This document shows positions 26,200-34,823 of a DNA stretch of 64,000 bases, in pieces. Under the pieces are notes generated by a model, which saw only the letters and a program-made list of their open reading frames with translations, ran no database searches and was not told where the DNA came from. Source of the stretch: Actinomadura latina NBRC 106108 (GTDB lineage: Bacteria > Actinomycetota > Actinomycetes > Streptosporangiales > Streptosporangiaceae); the NCBI RefSeq assembly GCF_001552195.1, contig NZ_BCQS01000005.1, positions 372,001 through 436,000 of the forward strand, given 5' to 3'. Each line of letters opens with the position of its first letter. The first letter of the stretch is position 1. The position numbers were made by a program, and so were the translations under genes.

Positions 26200-26892
26200 G
26201 TGAGCGATGTGGACGTACGCGAGCTGGTGGTGGTGCACGCGGGGTTCGGCGAGGCCGCCGTCCCCTACGAGGCGGGCTGGGATCTGCAGAAACGCACGCA
26301 CGCGCTGCGTGTGGACGACGCGATCCCCGACACCGTCCTGCTGCTGGAGCATCAGCCGGTCTACACCGCGGGCAAGCGGACCGAGGCGCTCGACCGGCCG
26401 TTCGGCGACCCGGGCGCCCCGGTCATCGACGTCGACCGCGGCGGCAAGATCACCTGGCACGGCCCGGGGCAGCTCACCGGCTACCCGATCGTCCGGCTGC
26501 CCGACCCCGTCGACGTCGTCGGCTACGTGCGGCTGCTGGAGCGGATGATGATGGACGTCTGCGCCGGGCTGGGCCTGCCGACCCGCACCGTGGAGGGGCG
26601 CAGCGGGCTGTGGGTGCCCGGCGCCCCCGACCGCAAGATCGGCTCCATCGGGATCCGGGTGGCGCGGGGCGTCGCGATGCACGGCTTCATGCTCAACTGC
26701 GACAACGACATGGGCTGGTTCGACAAGATCGTCCCCTGCGGGATCAAGGACGTCGGGTCGACCAGCCTCAGCCGGGAACTCGGCCGCGACGTCACCGTCG
26801 CCGAAGTCGTCCCGCTGGTCGAACGGCACCTCGCGGCGGCGCTGGGCGCGGCGGAGACGTTCCACCGCACCACGGCGCAACTCGGCGTCTGA
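26200..26892 (+). CDS. lipB: Octanoyl-ACP:protein N-octanoyltransferase
   Basis: The 230-aa LipB moves octanoate from acyl carrier protein to the lipoyl domains of E2 and GcvH. Active-site residues are visible: Lys146 in 'DRKIGSIGI' and Cys180 in '[10 protein letters not shown]'. The conserved '[18 protein letters not shown]' and '[11 protein letters not shown]' are also present. It starts at GTG 26200 with no Shine-Dalgarno. lipA follows about 0.8 kb later, separated by a convergent DUF1877 gene, so the two lipoate genes are close but not in one operon. Its lipoylation target SucB is 2 kb upstream. Confidence 0.94.
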   Translation: MSDVDVRELVVVHAGFGEAAVPYEAGWDLQKRTHALRVDDAIPDTVLLLEHQPVYTAGKRTEALDRPFGDPGAPVIDVDRGGKITWHGPGQLTGYPIVRLPDPVDVVGYVRLLERMMMDVCAGLGLPTRTVEGRSGLWVPGAPDRKIGSIGIRVARGVAMHGFMLNCDNDMGWFDKIVPCGIKDVGSTSLSRELGRDVTVAEVVPLVERHLAAALGAAETFHRTTAQLGV

Positions 26893-26973
26893 GCTGGACG
26901 GGTCGGGCCGGCCTCGCCCTGCCCGCCGTCCTGGCGGCCCCCCGCACCGCCGGTGCTCCGCCGGGGGCGCCGG

Positions 26974-27474
26974 TCAGGCCATGACCTTGTAGACGGCCTG
27001 GCCTTCGGCGGCGGCCGCCTTGAAGAACTCCGTCAGGCCCTCGTAGGCGGGCTTGAAGACCTTGTCGCGGGCGGCGCCGTCCAGCCTGCCCGCGTCCTGC
27101 ACGCCTGCCTTGACCATCGCCGCCGGGTCGTACCGCCCGGCCACCCTGCCGAACGGGGTCGCGGCCAGATGGTCGGCGGTGGGCTTGACGCGTTCCGGCC
27201 CCAGGTAGATGACGTCCATGCCCAGCTCGTCGGCGCCGTCCTCGGTGAGCAGCCGGCCGCCGCACACGACGTCGGCCTCGGGCTGCCGCCCGTCCCACGG
27301 GTCGCCGGTGACGAGGTAGTGCATCGCCTGCCACGCCCAGCCGATCTCGAACAGTGCCGGCGCGCCGCGGCGGCGCCAGTCGGCGGTACCGAAAATGTGG
27401 CGGGCGATGCGGCCGGGATCCGGCTCCCCCTCCAGCACCGGCGGCACCCTGAGGTACGACATTGCCAGACCCAC
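26974..27474 (-). CDS. DUF1877 (YfbM-like) protein
   Basis: This 166-aa soluble protein opens 'MGLAMSYLRVPPVLEG', the usual start of the DUF1877/YfbM family. It has 'EIGWAWQAMHYLVTGDPW', a GGRLL segment and a C-terminal helix 'DKVFKPAYEGLTEFFKAA'. No catalytic function is known for the family. It is inserted on the opposite strand between lipB and lipA. It and lipA diverge from a 220-bp region with no other gene. The upstream sequence GGTCCTCC on the plus strand gives a GGAGGACC ribosome site. Confidence 0.8.
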   Translation of the reverse strand: MGLAMSYLRVPPVLEGEPDPGRIARHIFGTADWRRRGAPALFEIGWAWQAMHYLVTGDPWDGRQPEADVVCGGRLLTEDGADELGMDVIYLGPERVKPTADHLAATPFGRVAGRYDPAAMVKAGVQDAGRLDGAARDKVFKPAYEGLTEFFKAAAAEGQAVYKVMA

Positions 27475-27681
27475 GGCGGTCCTCCTGCTAACGCTGTTGC
27501 GTGACGACAGGGAGTCACCCTAGAGAGATCCACTGTCGACCATGGCCGAAACACGCGAATACGCCAGTGAAACGGGGTACTGTCATACGTTCGAGATCGC
27601 TCCGATACGGCATTGAGGCCCTGCTCGCCGGGGGGCCGCGGGGGGCGTCCCGGGCGGTGTGCCGCACCGGAGATCGCGACG

Positions 27682-27687
27682 TAGTCT
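27682..27687 (+). promoter_or_regulatory. -10 box TAGTCT, predicted leaderless start
   Basis: TAGTCT lies 7 nt before GTG 27695. Confidence 0.55.
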
Positions 27688-27694
27688 GGGACCC

Positions 27695-28621
27695 GTGACG
27701 ACGGTGACACCTGAGGGACGCAAGCTCCTGCGCGTCGAGGCGCGCAACAGCCAGACCCCGATCGAGCGCAAGCCCGAGTGGATCAAGACGCGGCTGAAGA
27801 TGGGCCCGCAGTACCGCGAGCTCAGCGGCCTGGTGAAGTCCGAGGGCCTGCACACGGTGTGCCAGGAGGCCGGCTGCCCCAACATCTACGAATGCTGGGA
27901 GGACCGGGAGGCCACGTTCCTCATCGGCGGCGACCAGTGCACCCGGCGCTGCGACTTCTGCCAGATCGCCACCGGCAAACCGGAGGCGCTCGACCGGGAC
28001 GAGCCGCGCCGCGTCGCCGAGTCCGTCGCGAAGATGGGCCTGAAGTACGCGACCGTCACCGGCGTCACCCGCGACGACCTGGAGGACGGCGGCGCCTGGC
28101 TGTACGCGGAGACCGTCCGGCAGATCCACGCGGCGATCCCCGGATGCGGCGTCGAGCTGCTCATCCCGGACTTCAACAACGATCCGGAGCAGCTCGCCGA
28201 GGTCTTCTCGTCCCGGCCGGAGGTGCTCGCGCACAACATCGAGACCGTTCCGCGGATCTTCAAGCGGATCCGGCCCGGGTTCCGCTACGAGCGCTCCCTG
28301 GAGGTCCTCACCAACGCCCGCGCGGACGGCCTCGTCACCAAGTCGAACCTGATCCTCGGCATGGGCGAGACCCGCGAGGAGGTCTCGCAGGCGCTGCGCG
28401 ACCTGCACGAGGCCGGCTGCGAGCTGGTGACGATCACCCAGTACCTGCGGCCGAGCCCCCGCCACCACCCGGTCGAGCGGTGGGTGAAGCCGGAGGAGTT
28501 CGCGGAGCTGTCGGCGGAGGCGGAGGAGATCGGGTTCGCGGGCGTCATGTCCGGGCCGCTCGTCCGGTCCAGCTACCGCGCCGGCCGCCTCTACAAGCAG
28601 GCGATCGAGGCGCGGGCGTAG
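27695..28621 (+). CDS. lipA: Lipoyl synthase
   Basis: The 308-aa radical-SAM enzyme inserts two sulfurs into protein-bound octanoate. Both [4Fe-4S] sites are intact. The auxiliary cluster is in '[12 protein letters not shown]' (Cys56, 61, 67) and the radical-SAM CxxxCxxC in '[10 protein letters not shown]' (Cys82, 86, 89). The terminal '[11 protein letters not shown]' with the serine that ligates the auxiliary cluster is present. I prefer the GTG at 27695 for its -10 spacing; an ATG 12 codons earlier is possible. It depends on Fe-S supply such as ErpA and acts on LipB products. Confidence 0.95.
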   Translation: MTTVTPEGRKLLRVEARNSQTPIERKPEWIKTRLKMGPQYRELSGLVKSEGLHTVCQEAGCPNIYECWEDREATFLIGGDQCTRRCDFCQIATGKPEALDRDEPRRVAESVAKMGLKYATVTGVTRDDLEDGGAWLYAETVRQIHAAIPGCGVELLIPDFNNDPEQLAEVFSSRPEVLAHNIETVPRIFKRIRPGFRYERSLEVLTNARADGLVTKSNLILGMGETREEVSQALRDLHEAGCELVTITQYLRPSPRHHPVERWVKPEEFAELSAEAEEIGFAGVMSGPLVRSSYRAGRLYKQAIEARA

Positions 28622-28653
28622 CCGGGGTTGTCGGGTCGGGCGGCCGACCCGAC

Positions 28654-28659
28654 TATCCT
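28654..28659 (+). promoter_or_regulatory. -10 box TATCCT, predicted leaderless start
   Basis: TATCCT lies 7 nt before ATG 28667. Confidence 0.55.
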
Positions 28660-28666
28660 TGGATTC

Positions 28667-29362
28667 ATGTCGAAAAAGCCCACGGACGGTGCCCAGGAGC
28701 GTCCGGGCCGTCTCAAGCAGATCCGCATGGTCGCCCAGGTGCTCCGCCAGGCAGACCCGAAGGCCCTGCCGATCGTGGTCGCCTCGGCGATCGGCACCCT
28801 GGTCGTCGTCATCGTCGTCGGGCTGATCGCCGGCCAGCTGTGGTTCTTCGTCCCTCTCGCCGTCCTGGCCGCGGTCGCGGTCGGCATGATCGTCTTCGGC
28901 CAGCTGGCGCAGCGCGCCCAGTACAAGGTGATCGCCGGGCAGCCGGGCGCGGCCGCCGCGATCCTGAAGAACATGCGCGGCAACTGGGCGGTCACCGAGG
29001 CCGTCAGCGGCAACCGCAACCTCGACATGGTCCACCGCGCGGTGGGCCGTCCCGGCGTGGTGCTGGTGTCGGAGGGTCCCCGCAACCGCGTCGGCCCGCT
29101 GCTCGGCGCCGAGAAGAAGCGCATCTCCCGCGCCGCCCAGCAGGTGCCGATCTACGACGTGCAGGTCGGGGACGACGAGGGCCAGATCCCGGTCAGCAAG
29201 CTGCAGCGCCACCTGATGAAGCTGCCCCGCAACCTCAACAAGGGTCAGGTGGCCGAGCTGAACGACCGGCTCCAGGCGCTCCCCCGGTCGATGCAGATGC
29301 CGAAGGGCCCCATCCCGAAGGGCGCGAAGATGCCGAAGGGCCCGAAGCCGAAGATGCGTTGA
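28667..29362 (+). CDS. DUF4191 membrane protein
   Basis: The 231-aa protein has two adjacent membrane helices ('LPIVVASAIGTLVVVIVVG' and 'FFVPLAVLAAVAVGMIV'). A cytosolic domain follows ('GNWAVTEAVSGNRNLDMVHRAVG' and on), and the tail repeats a basic Pro-Lys-Gly pattern (M-P-K-G-P). This is the DUF4191 family, always next to lipA in actinobacteria in my memory (Rv2219). Its function is unknown; the conserved neighbourhood suggests a role around lipoylation or membrane-linked metabolism. A terminator hairpin with T-tract follows. Confidence 0.85.
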   Translation: MSKKPTDGAQERPGRLKQIRMVAQVLRQADPKALPIVVASAIGTLVVVIVVGLIAGQLWFFVPLAVLAAVAVGMIVFGQLAQRAQYKVIAGQPGAAAAILKNMRGNWAVTEAVSGNRNLDMVHRAVGRPGVVLVSEGPRNRVGPLLGAEKKRISRAAQQVPIYDVQVGDDEGQIPVSKLQRHLMKLPRNLNKGQVAELNDRLQALPRSMQMPKGPIPKGAKMPKGPKPKMR

Positions 29363-29380
29363 GCCGATCCGCCGGGGAAG

Positions 29381-29404
29381 AGCGCCCCCGCGGGGGCGCT
29401 TTTC
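29381..29404. terminator. Rho-independent terminator
   Basis: The perfect 20-base palindrome built from AGCGCCCCCG / CGGGGGCGCT is followed by TTT. It sits between the DUF4191 gene and the convergent RDD gene. Confidence 0.85.
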
Positions 29405-29413
29405 TCGTCCGGT

Positions 29414-29905
29414 CTAGATGTTGACGACGATCGTCCCGGCGGCGCGGTCGTGCAGGCCCCGGTAGTCGCGGTCCCAGAAGAGCGCGGGGAGGACGAGGAG
29501 CAGCAGCGCCGTCCTGGCCAGGCTCCGGCCGATCCCGACGAAGGACCGCCCGTCCAGCCGCGCGACGCGGATGCCGCAGAGCCGCTTGCCGATCGTCACG
29601 CCGAGGAACGCGGTCAGCACCCACGCCTGCACCCCGAAGATCCCGAGCGTCGCCATGCTGCGCTCGGGCGGATCCCACCCGAGCCCGCGCGCCAGCAGGC
29701 TCGCGACCAGCATCGACAGGCCCCAGTCGACGAACAGCGCGACGAGCCGCCGGCCGTAGGAGGCGACGGCGCCGCTGCCGCTCGCCGGCAGCCCGAGCCG
29801 CTCGCCGGGCCGGCCGAGGTCGGCGCCCGCCGCCCCCGCGCCGCTCAGCCACGTCTGCGTCCACCGGGGGCGGGCCGCCTGCTGCCGCCCCTTGCCACTG
29901 CTCAT
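29414..29905 (-). CDS. RDD family membrane protein
   Basis: The 163-aa protein starts at ATG 29905. The cytosolic N-terminus is basic, then 'ASYGRRLVALFVDWGLSMLVASLLA' gives the Arg-Asp type first helix of the RDD family. A second helix ('IFGVQAWVLTAFLGVTIGKRLCGIRV') and a third ('LARTALLLLVLPALFWD') follow, before 'DYRGLHDRAAGTIVV'. RDD proteins are poorly defined; some act in ion exchange. It occupies the Rv2219A position between lipA/DUF4191 and glnA, and diverges from glnA. Confidence 0.88.
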   Translation of the reverse strand: MSSGKGRQQAARPRWTQTWLSGAGAAGADLGRPGERLGLPASGSGAVASYGRRLVALFVDWGLSMLVASLLARGLGWDPPERSMATLGIFGVQAWVLTAFLGVTIGKRLCGIRVARLDGRSFVGIGRSLARTALLLLVLPALFWDRDYRGLHDRAAGTIVVNI

Positions 29906-29912
29906 GGCCCCT

Positions 29913-29918
29913 ACGCTA
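29913..29918 (-). promoter_or_regulatory. -10 box TAGCGT (minus strand), predicted leaderless start
   Basis: TAGCGT on the minus strand lies 7 nt before the RDD gene ATG. Confidence 0.5.
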
Positions 29919-29973
29919 TCCCGTCCCCCGGGGCGTTCCGCCGGACCTGCGCCGCACCGGCCGGGAGTGACGC

Positions 29974-30011
29974 GTAACACAGCGGAAACATATGGGACAC
30001 GGCCGGGAAAC
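29974..30011 (+). promoter_or_regulatory. GlnR box upstream of glnA
   Basis: Four half-sites sit in perfect spacing: GTAAC-N6-GAAAC-N6-GACAC-N6-GAAAC. This equals the known GlnR consensus gTnAC-n6-GaAAC repeated twice. It lies 52 nt before the glnA start and should put glnA under nitrogen control. Confidence 0.85.
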
Positions 30012-30062
30012 GGCGCCGCCGTAGCTTTCCGGAGTAGCCGAGATGCGCCTTGAGGAGGCCGG

Positions 30063-31487
30063 ATGTTCAACAGCGCCGAAGAGGTCCTGAGCTATATCAG
30101 GAACGAGGACGTGCGGTTCGTCGACTGCCGGTTCGTGGACCTGCCCGGCAAGATGCAGCACTTCACGTTCCCCGTGGAGAGCTTCGGCGAGAGCGTCTTC
30201 ACCGAGGGGCTGATGTTCGACGGCTCGTCCGTCCGCGGCTTCCAGGAGATCCACGAGTCGGACATGCTCCTGCTCCCGGACCCGTCCACCGCCGTCGTCG
30301 ACCCGTTCCGGCAGCACAAGACCCTGAACCTGAACTTCTTCGTCCACGACCCCCTCACGGGCGAGCCGTACAGCCGCGACCCGCGCAACGTGGCGAAGAA
30401 GGCGCAGGACTACCTGCGCGGCACCGGCATCGCCGACACCTGCTACTTCGGCCCCGAGGCCGAGTTCTACATCTTCGACGACGTCCGCTTCGAGACCAGG
30501 CAGAACGCCGGCTACTACTACCTCGACTCGGTCGAGGGCGCCTGGAACACCGGCCGCGAGGAGCCCGGCGGCAACCTCGGCGCCAAGCCCCCCTACAAGG
30601 GCGGCTACTTCCCCGTCCCGCCGATGGACCACTACACCGACCTCCGCTCGGAGATGGTGTCGCAGCTGCTGAACGTCGGCATCCACGTCGAGATGCAGCA
30701 CCACGAGGTCGGCACCGCCGGCCAGGCCGAGATCGACTTCCGCTTCGACACCCTGCTGAAGACGGCCGACCAGCTGCAGCTCTACAAGTACATCGTCAAG
30801 AACGTCGCGCGCGCCGCCGGCAAGACCGTCACGTTCATGCCGAAGCCGATCTTCGGCGACAACGGCTCCGGCATGCACTGCCACCAGTCCCTCTGGAAGG
30901 ACGGGTCCCCGCTCTTCTACGACGAGGTCGGCTACGCGGGCCTGTCCGACAACGCCCGCTACTACATCGGCGGCCTGCTGAAGCACGCCCCGTCACTGCT
31001 GGCGTTCACGAACCCGACCGTGAACAGCTACCACCGCCTCGTCCCCGGCTTCGAGGCCCCGGTCAACCTGGTCTACTCGCAGCGCAACCGGTCGGCCTGC
31101 ATCCGCATCCCGATCACCGGCTCGAACCCGAAGGCCAAGCGCGTCGAGTTCCGCGTCCCGGACCCGTCCTGCAACCCGTACCTGGCCTTCTCCGCCATGC
31201 TGATGGCCGGCCTGGACGGCATCCGCAACAAGATCGAGCCCGCCGAGCCGGTCGACAAGGACCTCTACGAGCTGCCGCCCGAAGAGGCCCGCGCGATCCC
31301 CCAGGTCCCCGGCAGCCTCCCCGAGGTCCTCGCGGCCCTGGAGGCCGACCACGACTACCTCCTTGAGGGCGGCGTCTTCACCCCCGACCTCATCGAGACC
31401 TGGATCACGATGAAGAACGAGTTCGAGATCGACCCGATCCGCCTCCGCCCGCACCCCCACGAGTTCGAGCTCTACTACGACATCTGA
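30063..31487 (+). CDS. glnA: Glutamine synthetase type I, adenylylation-regulated
   Basis: The 474-aa GSI-beta enzyme makes glutamine from glutamate, ammonia and ATP. Visible signatures: '[10 protein letters not shown]' (beta-grasp), '[10 protein letters not shown]' and '[13 protein letters not shown]' (metal ligands), '[16 protein letters not shown]' (ATP site), '[13 protein letters not shown]' (Glu flap region) and 'RIEFRVPD'-like '[17 protein letters not shown]'. The adenylylation Tyr is Tyr402 in '[10 protein letters not shown]'. It has GAGGAGG as ribosome site and a GlnR box upstream. GlnE, which modifies it, is encoded 7.5 kb downstream on the other strand. Confidence 0.96.
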   Translation: MFNSAEEVLSYIRNEDVRFVDCRFVDLPGKMQHFTFPVESFGESVFTEGLMFDGSSVRGFQEIHESDMLLLPDPSTAVVDPFRQHKTLNLNFFVHDPLTGEPYSRDPRNVAKKAQDYLRGTGIADTCYFGPEAEFYIFDDVRFETRQNAGYYYLDSVEGAWNTGREEPGGNLGAKPPYKGGYFPVPPMDHYTDLRSEMVSQLLNVGIHVEMQHHEVGTAGQAEIDFRFDTLLKTADQLQLYKYIVKNVARAAGKTVTFMPKPIFGDNGSGMHCHQSLWKDGSPLFYDEVGYAGLSDNARYYIGGLLKHAPSLLAFTNPTVNSYHRLVPGFEAPVNLVYSQRNRSACIRIPITGSNPKAKRVEFRVPDPSCNPYLAFSAMLMAGLDGIRNKIEPAEPVDKDLYELPPEEARAIPQVPGSLPEVLAALEADHDYLLEGGVFTPDLIETWITMKNEFEIDPIRLRPHPHEFELYYDI

Positions 31488-31492
31488 TCGGC

Positions 31493-31532
31493 CAGAGGCG
31501 CGCTGACGTGGCATCACGTCAGCGCGCCTCTG
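31493..31532. terminator. 18-bp perfect hairpin after glnA
   Basis: Arms CAGAGGCGCGCTGACGTG / CACGTCAGCGCGCCTCTG enclose the loop GCAT. It starts 6 nt past the glnA stop, is followed by CCTGTTTC, and can serve the convergent gene too. Confidence 0.88.
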
Positions 31533-31597
31533 CCTGTTTCCGGCTCTGTTCCGCTTGGGCGCCGCCGACGTCGTCACCGCCGCCCTTCCCGGGGCCG

Positions 31598-32407
31598 TCA
31601 GGGGGTCGGGGGGTGGGCGGACGGGAAGCGGGGCGCGCGCTTCTCGCGGAGCGCGGCGGCGCCCTCGACGACGTCGGGGCCGAGGAAGCCGAGCATCTCG
31701 TACGCGGCGGACTGCTCGAAGATCGGACCGGCCATGCGCAGCCAGCCGTTGAGGGCGCGCTTGGTCCAGCGGATCGCCGGCTGCGAGCCGGCCGCGAGCG
31801 TCTCCGCGACGCGCAGCGCCTCCGGCAGCACCTCCGCGCGCGGGACGGCCTTGCTCACGAGGCCGATCCGCTCGGCCTCGGCGCCGTCGATCATCTCCCC
31901 GGTCATCAGGTAGTAGCGGGCCTTGGCCATGCCGACCAGCAGCGGCCAGATGATGGCCGCGTGGTCGCCGGCGGCGACGCCCAGCTTCACGTGCCCGTCG
32001 CCGATCCTGGCGTCCCGCGCGCAGATGGAGATGTCGGCCATCAGCGCCACCACCGTCCCCGCGCCGACCGCGACCCCGTTGATCGCCGAGACCACCGGCT
32101 TCTCGCAGTTGACGATGTTGTAGACGAGGTCGCGCATCTCCCCCAGCATGTGCGACACGCGGTCGTGGTCGCCGGTCATGCGCTCCACCATGCCGAGGTC
32201 GCCGCCCGCGGAGAACGCCTTGCCCGCGCCGGTCACCACCGCGACCCGGGTCTCCGGGTCGGCCGACACGTCCGTCCACACGCGCGCCAGCTCGGTGTGC
32301 ATCCGCTCGTCGGCGGCGTTGTACTTCTCCGGCCGGTCCATCGTGATCAGCAGGACCCCGTCCGCCGGCCGCTCGAACCGCAGGTGCTCGTACTCCGTGT
32401 ACTTCAT
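31598..32407 (-). CDS. Enoyl-CoA hydratase/isomerase family protein
   Basis: The 269-aa crotonase-fold protein starts at ATG 32407 behind AGGGAGGAAC. Oxyanion-hole segments are '[12 protein letters not shown]' and '[17 protein letters not shown]'. In the catalytic region '[17 protein letters not shown]' one of the usual acidic residues is an Asp-His pair rather than Glu, so hydratase activity is uncertain. '[19 protein letters not shown]' is standard. It could serve fatty-acid or aromatic breakdown; no pathway partners are adjacent. It converges on glnA with the shared hairpin between. Confidence 0.86.
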   Translation of the reverse strand: MKYTEYEHLRFERPADGVLLITMDRPEKYNAADERMHTELARVWTDVSADPETRVAVVTGAGKAFSAGGDLGMVERMTGDHDRVSHMLGEMRDLVYNIVNCEKPVVSAINGVAVGAGTVVALMADISICARDARIGDGHVKLGVAAGDHAAIIWPLLVGMAKARYYLMTGEMIDGAEAERIGLVSKAVPRAEVLPEALRVAETLAAGSQPAIRWTKRALNGWLRMAGPIFEQSAAYEMLGFLGPDVVEGAAALREKRAPRFPSAHPPTP

Positions 32408-32660
32408 CGCTCTGTTCCTCCCTGAGCTCATCGCCGGACCGCCGCGGACACCGGCGGCCTGCCCGGTCACGAAGCCTGCCTCGTCGGACCCCGGGGACGC
32501 CACCACGCAAGGGTCCATGACTGCGAACTCGCGAGCCGCGGTGCGGAGTATTCTCCCGGCCGGGACATCTAGTGGTGGCGGCGCTGCGGTCGGGGCGAAC
32601 GCCCGCGGCCGCAGTGATCCCCTGTGAGCCGCAGGAAGAGTGGATCGGCGAGGGAACGGG

Positions 32661-34796
32661 ATGACGGACGAGGCCAAGGACGTCCTGCGGGGCGGGTACG
32701 CGCTGCTGGACGCCGCGCGCGACCTCGTCGCCGACCACCGGCGCGCGCTCGCGGAGGTGCACGCGGCGCTGGCGCCGCTGCGGGCGGAGGCGGCGCGGGA
32801 GCAGCTCGGGTCGATCCCGCTGGCGCGGCTGAAGGACGTGACCGACGGGCGGCTGCGGCTCGGGCCGCTGGAGGAGGCCGGGTTCACGAGCGTCGCGGAC
32901 GTCCTGGCGGCGGCGCCGTACCGGCTCCAGTTGCTGCCGGGCATCGGGCCGCAGACCGCGCAGCAGCTGCACGCGGCGGCGGGCAGCCTGGCGGAGGCGG
33001 CGGAGCGGTCGGCGACGGTGCGGATCGACGTCGAGCGGCGGGACGAGGCGATGACGCCCGTCGTCGTCGCGCTGCAGCGGCTGGTGAACGCGGGGCCGGA
33101 GCTGCCGCGCGCGCGGATCGCCGCCGAGGAGGTCGACGAGCGGTTCGCGCCGCTGGTGCACGACGCGCGGCCGGCCGGGTCGTGGTGGCGGCGGCTCATC
33201 GCCGGGCAGGCGAAGCGGGAGCGGGCGCGGCAGGCCATCGGCGAGCTGGCGAAGGCCCTCGACGGCGAGGGACGGCGCGGCACCAGGCTGCTGATCTCGC
33301 AGGCGTCGGTGGATCTGCTGCGCCCCGACGCCTCCCCGGACGAGGCGTGGATCGACTTCGAGCTGCGCGCGTCCGACTACCAGACCCTGCTGGCCGAACT
33401 GGCGGCGCTGGACCCCGAGCGGGGCGCCGCCGAGGGGTTCCTGCCGGGCGACCTGGCGGCGCGGGTCAAGGCGCAGCCGCTGGACGACACCCACCGGCGC
33501 GTGTCGCTGCGCGGGTACCAGTCGTTCGGGGCGCGGTTCGCGCTCGTCCAGGGCCGGGTGATCCTGGGCGACGAGATGGGATTGGGTAAGACGATCCAGG
33601 CGATCGCCGCGATCGCCCATCTGCGGGCCGGGGGCGCCACGCACTTCCTGGTCGCCTGTCCCGCGAGCGTGCTGATCAACTGGGTGCGGGAGATCGAGAC
33701 GCGCAGCACGATGGCCGCGCATCCGCTGCACGGTCCGGGACGTGCGGCGGCGCTCAAGAAGTGGGCCGGGGACGGCGGCATCGCCGTGACGACGCTCTCC
33801 ACCCTCCACTCCCTCGACGTTCCGCCGGATCTCCAGATCGGGATGTTCGTGGTGGACGAGGCGCACTACGCCAAGAACCACGAGACCCGCCGTGCGCAGG
33901 CCGTCGCCCGCTGGTGCCGGCGGACCGGGCACGTCCTGTTCCTCACCGGCACGCCGATGGAGAACCGGGTGGAGGAGTTCCGCAGCCTGGTCGCCCATCT
34001 GCGGCCCGAGGTGGCCGAGCAGGTCCGGCCGAGCGACGCGGCGGTGGGCGCGCGGGCGTTCCGGTCGGCGGTGGCGCCGGTCTACCTGCGCCGCAACCAG
34101 CGGGACGTGCTCGTCGAGCTGCCCGAGGTCGTGCACGTGGACGAGCTGGAGGAGTTCAGCCGGGCCGACGCGGCGGCCTACCGGCGGGCGGTGGCGGACG
34201 GCAACTTCATGGCGATGCGCCGCGCCGCGTACGCCGTCCCGAAGCGGTCGGCGAAGCTCGACCGGCTGAAGGAGCTGGTGGACGAGGCCGCCGAGAACGA
34301 CCTGAAGGTGGTGGTGTTCTCCTACTTCCGGGATGTCCTGGCGACCGTCCGGGCCGCGCTCGGCCCGGAGGCGCGCGGCCCGATCGCGGGTGACACCCCG
34401 GTCGCGCGGCGGCAGGAGATCGTGGACGCGTTCACCGCCGAGCCGGGGCACGCCGTCCTGCTGGCGCAGATCCAGGCGGGCGGGGTCGGCCTCAACCTGC
34501 AGGCGGCGTCGGTGGTGATCCTCTGCGAGCCGCAGGTGAAGCCGACGATGGAGGCGCAGGCGATCGCCCGCGCGCACCGGATGGGGCAGGTCCGGACGGT
34601 CCAGGTGCACCGGCTGCTGACTCCGGGCAGCGTGGACGAGCGGATGCTGGAGATTTTGCAGGTCAAGTCCATGCTGTTCGACCAGTACGCGCGGCGCAGC
34701 GATCTCGCGGAGCGGACGCCGGACGCGGTGGACATCTCCGAGCAGGCCCTCGCGCGGCAGATCGTCGCGGAGGAGCAGGAACGGCTCGGGACCTAG
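32661..34796 (+). CDS. SNF2-family DEAD/DEAH-box helicase with N-terminal helix-hairpin-helix
   Basis: The 711-aa protein has an N-terminal region with a helix-hairpin-helix ('LLPGIGPQTAQQLHAAAG', near residues 95-112). The central RecA-like lobe carries Walker A 'GDEMGLGKTIQAIAAIA', DEAH box 'VVDEAHYAKN' and motif III 'FLTGTPMENRVEE'. The second lobe has 'FSYFRDVLATV' and motif VI 'AIARAHRMGQVRTVQVHRL'. The Q-x-x-R-x-x-R version is the SNF2 type. It probably translocates on duplex DNA in repair or remodelling. It starts at ATG 32661 behind GAGGGAA. No restriction or methylase genes are nearby, so it is not an obvious defence system. Confidence 0.88.
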   Translation: MTDEAKDVLRGGYALLDAARDLVADHRRALAEVHAALAPLRAEAAREQLGSIPLARLKDVTDGRLRLGPLEEAGFTSVADVLAAAPYRLQLLPGIGPQTAQQLHAAAGSLAEAAERSATVRIDVERRDEAMTPVVVALQRLVNAGPELPRARIAAEEVDERFAPLVHDARPAGSWWRRLIAGQAKRERARQAIGELAKALDGEGRRGTRLLISQASVDLLRPDASPDEAWIDFELRASDYQTLLAELAALDPERGAAEGFLPGDLAARVKAQPLDDTHRRVSLRGYQSFGARFALVQGRVILGDEMGLGKTIQAIAAIAHLRAGGATHFLVACPASVLINWVREIETRSTMAAHPLHGPGRAAALKKWAGDGGIAVTTLSTLHSLDVPPDLQIGMFVVDEAHYAKNHETRRAQAVARWCRRTGHVLFLTGTPMENRVEEFRSLVAHLRPEVAEQVRPSDAAVGARAFRSAVAPVYLRRNQRDVLVELPEVVHVDELEEFSRADAAAYRRAVADGNFMAMRRAAYAVPKRSAKLDRLKELVDEAAENDLKVVVFSYFRDVLATVRAALGPEARGPIAGDTPVARRQEIVDAFTAEPGHAVLLAQIQAGGVGLNLQAASVVILCEPQVKPTMEAQAIARAHRMGQVRTVQVHRLLTPGSVDERMLEILQVKSMLFDQYARRSDLAERTPDAVDISEQALARQIVAEEQERLGT

Positions 34797-34813
34797 CGCC
34801 GGTCCCGAGCCGT
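34781..34813. terminator. Hairpin overlapping the helicase stop codon
   Basis: Perfect 13-bp arms ACGGCTCGGGACC / GGTCCCGAGCCGT enclose TAGCGCC. The left arm is the last four helicase codons and the stop is in the loop. It lies between convergent genes. Confidence 0.75.
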
Positions 34814-34823
34814 CGTCGGCGCG

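Noticed and set aside
30993..34610. About 1200-codon open frame antisense to the helicase and enoyl-CoA hydratase region
   Set aside because: Arg/Pro/His-rich translation with no domains; the overlapping plus-strand helicase and minus-strand hydratase have clear motifs.
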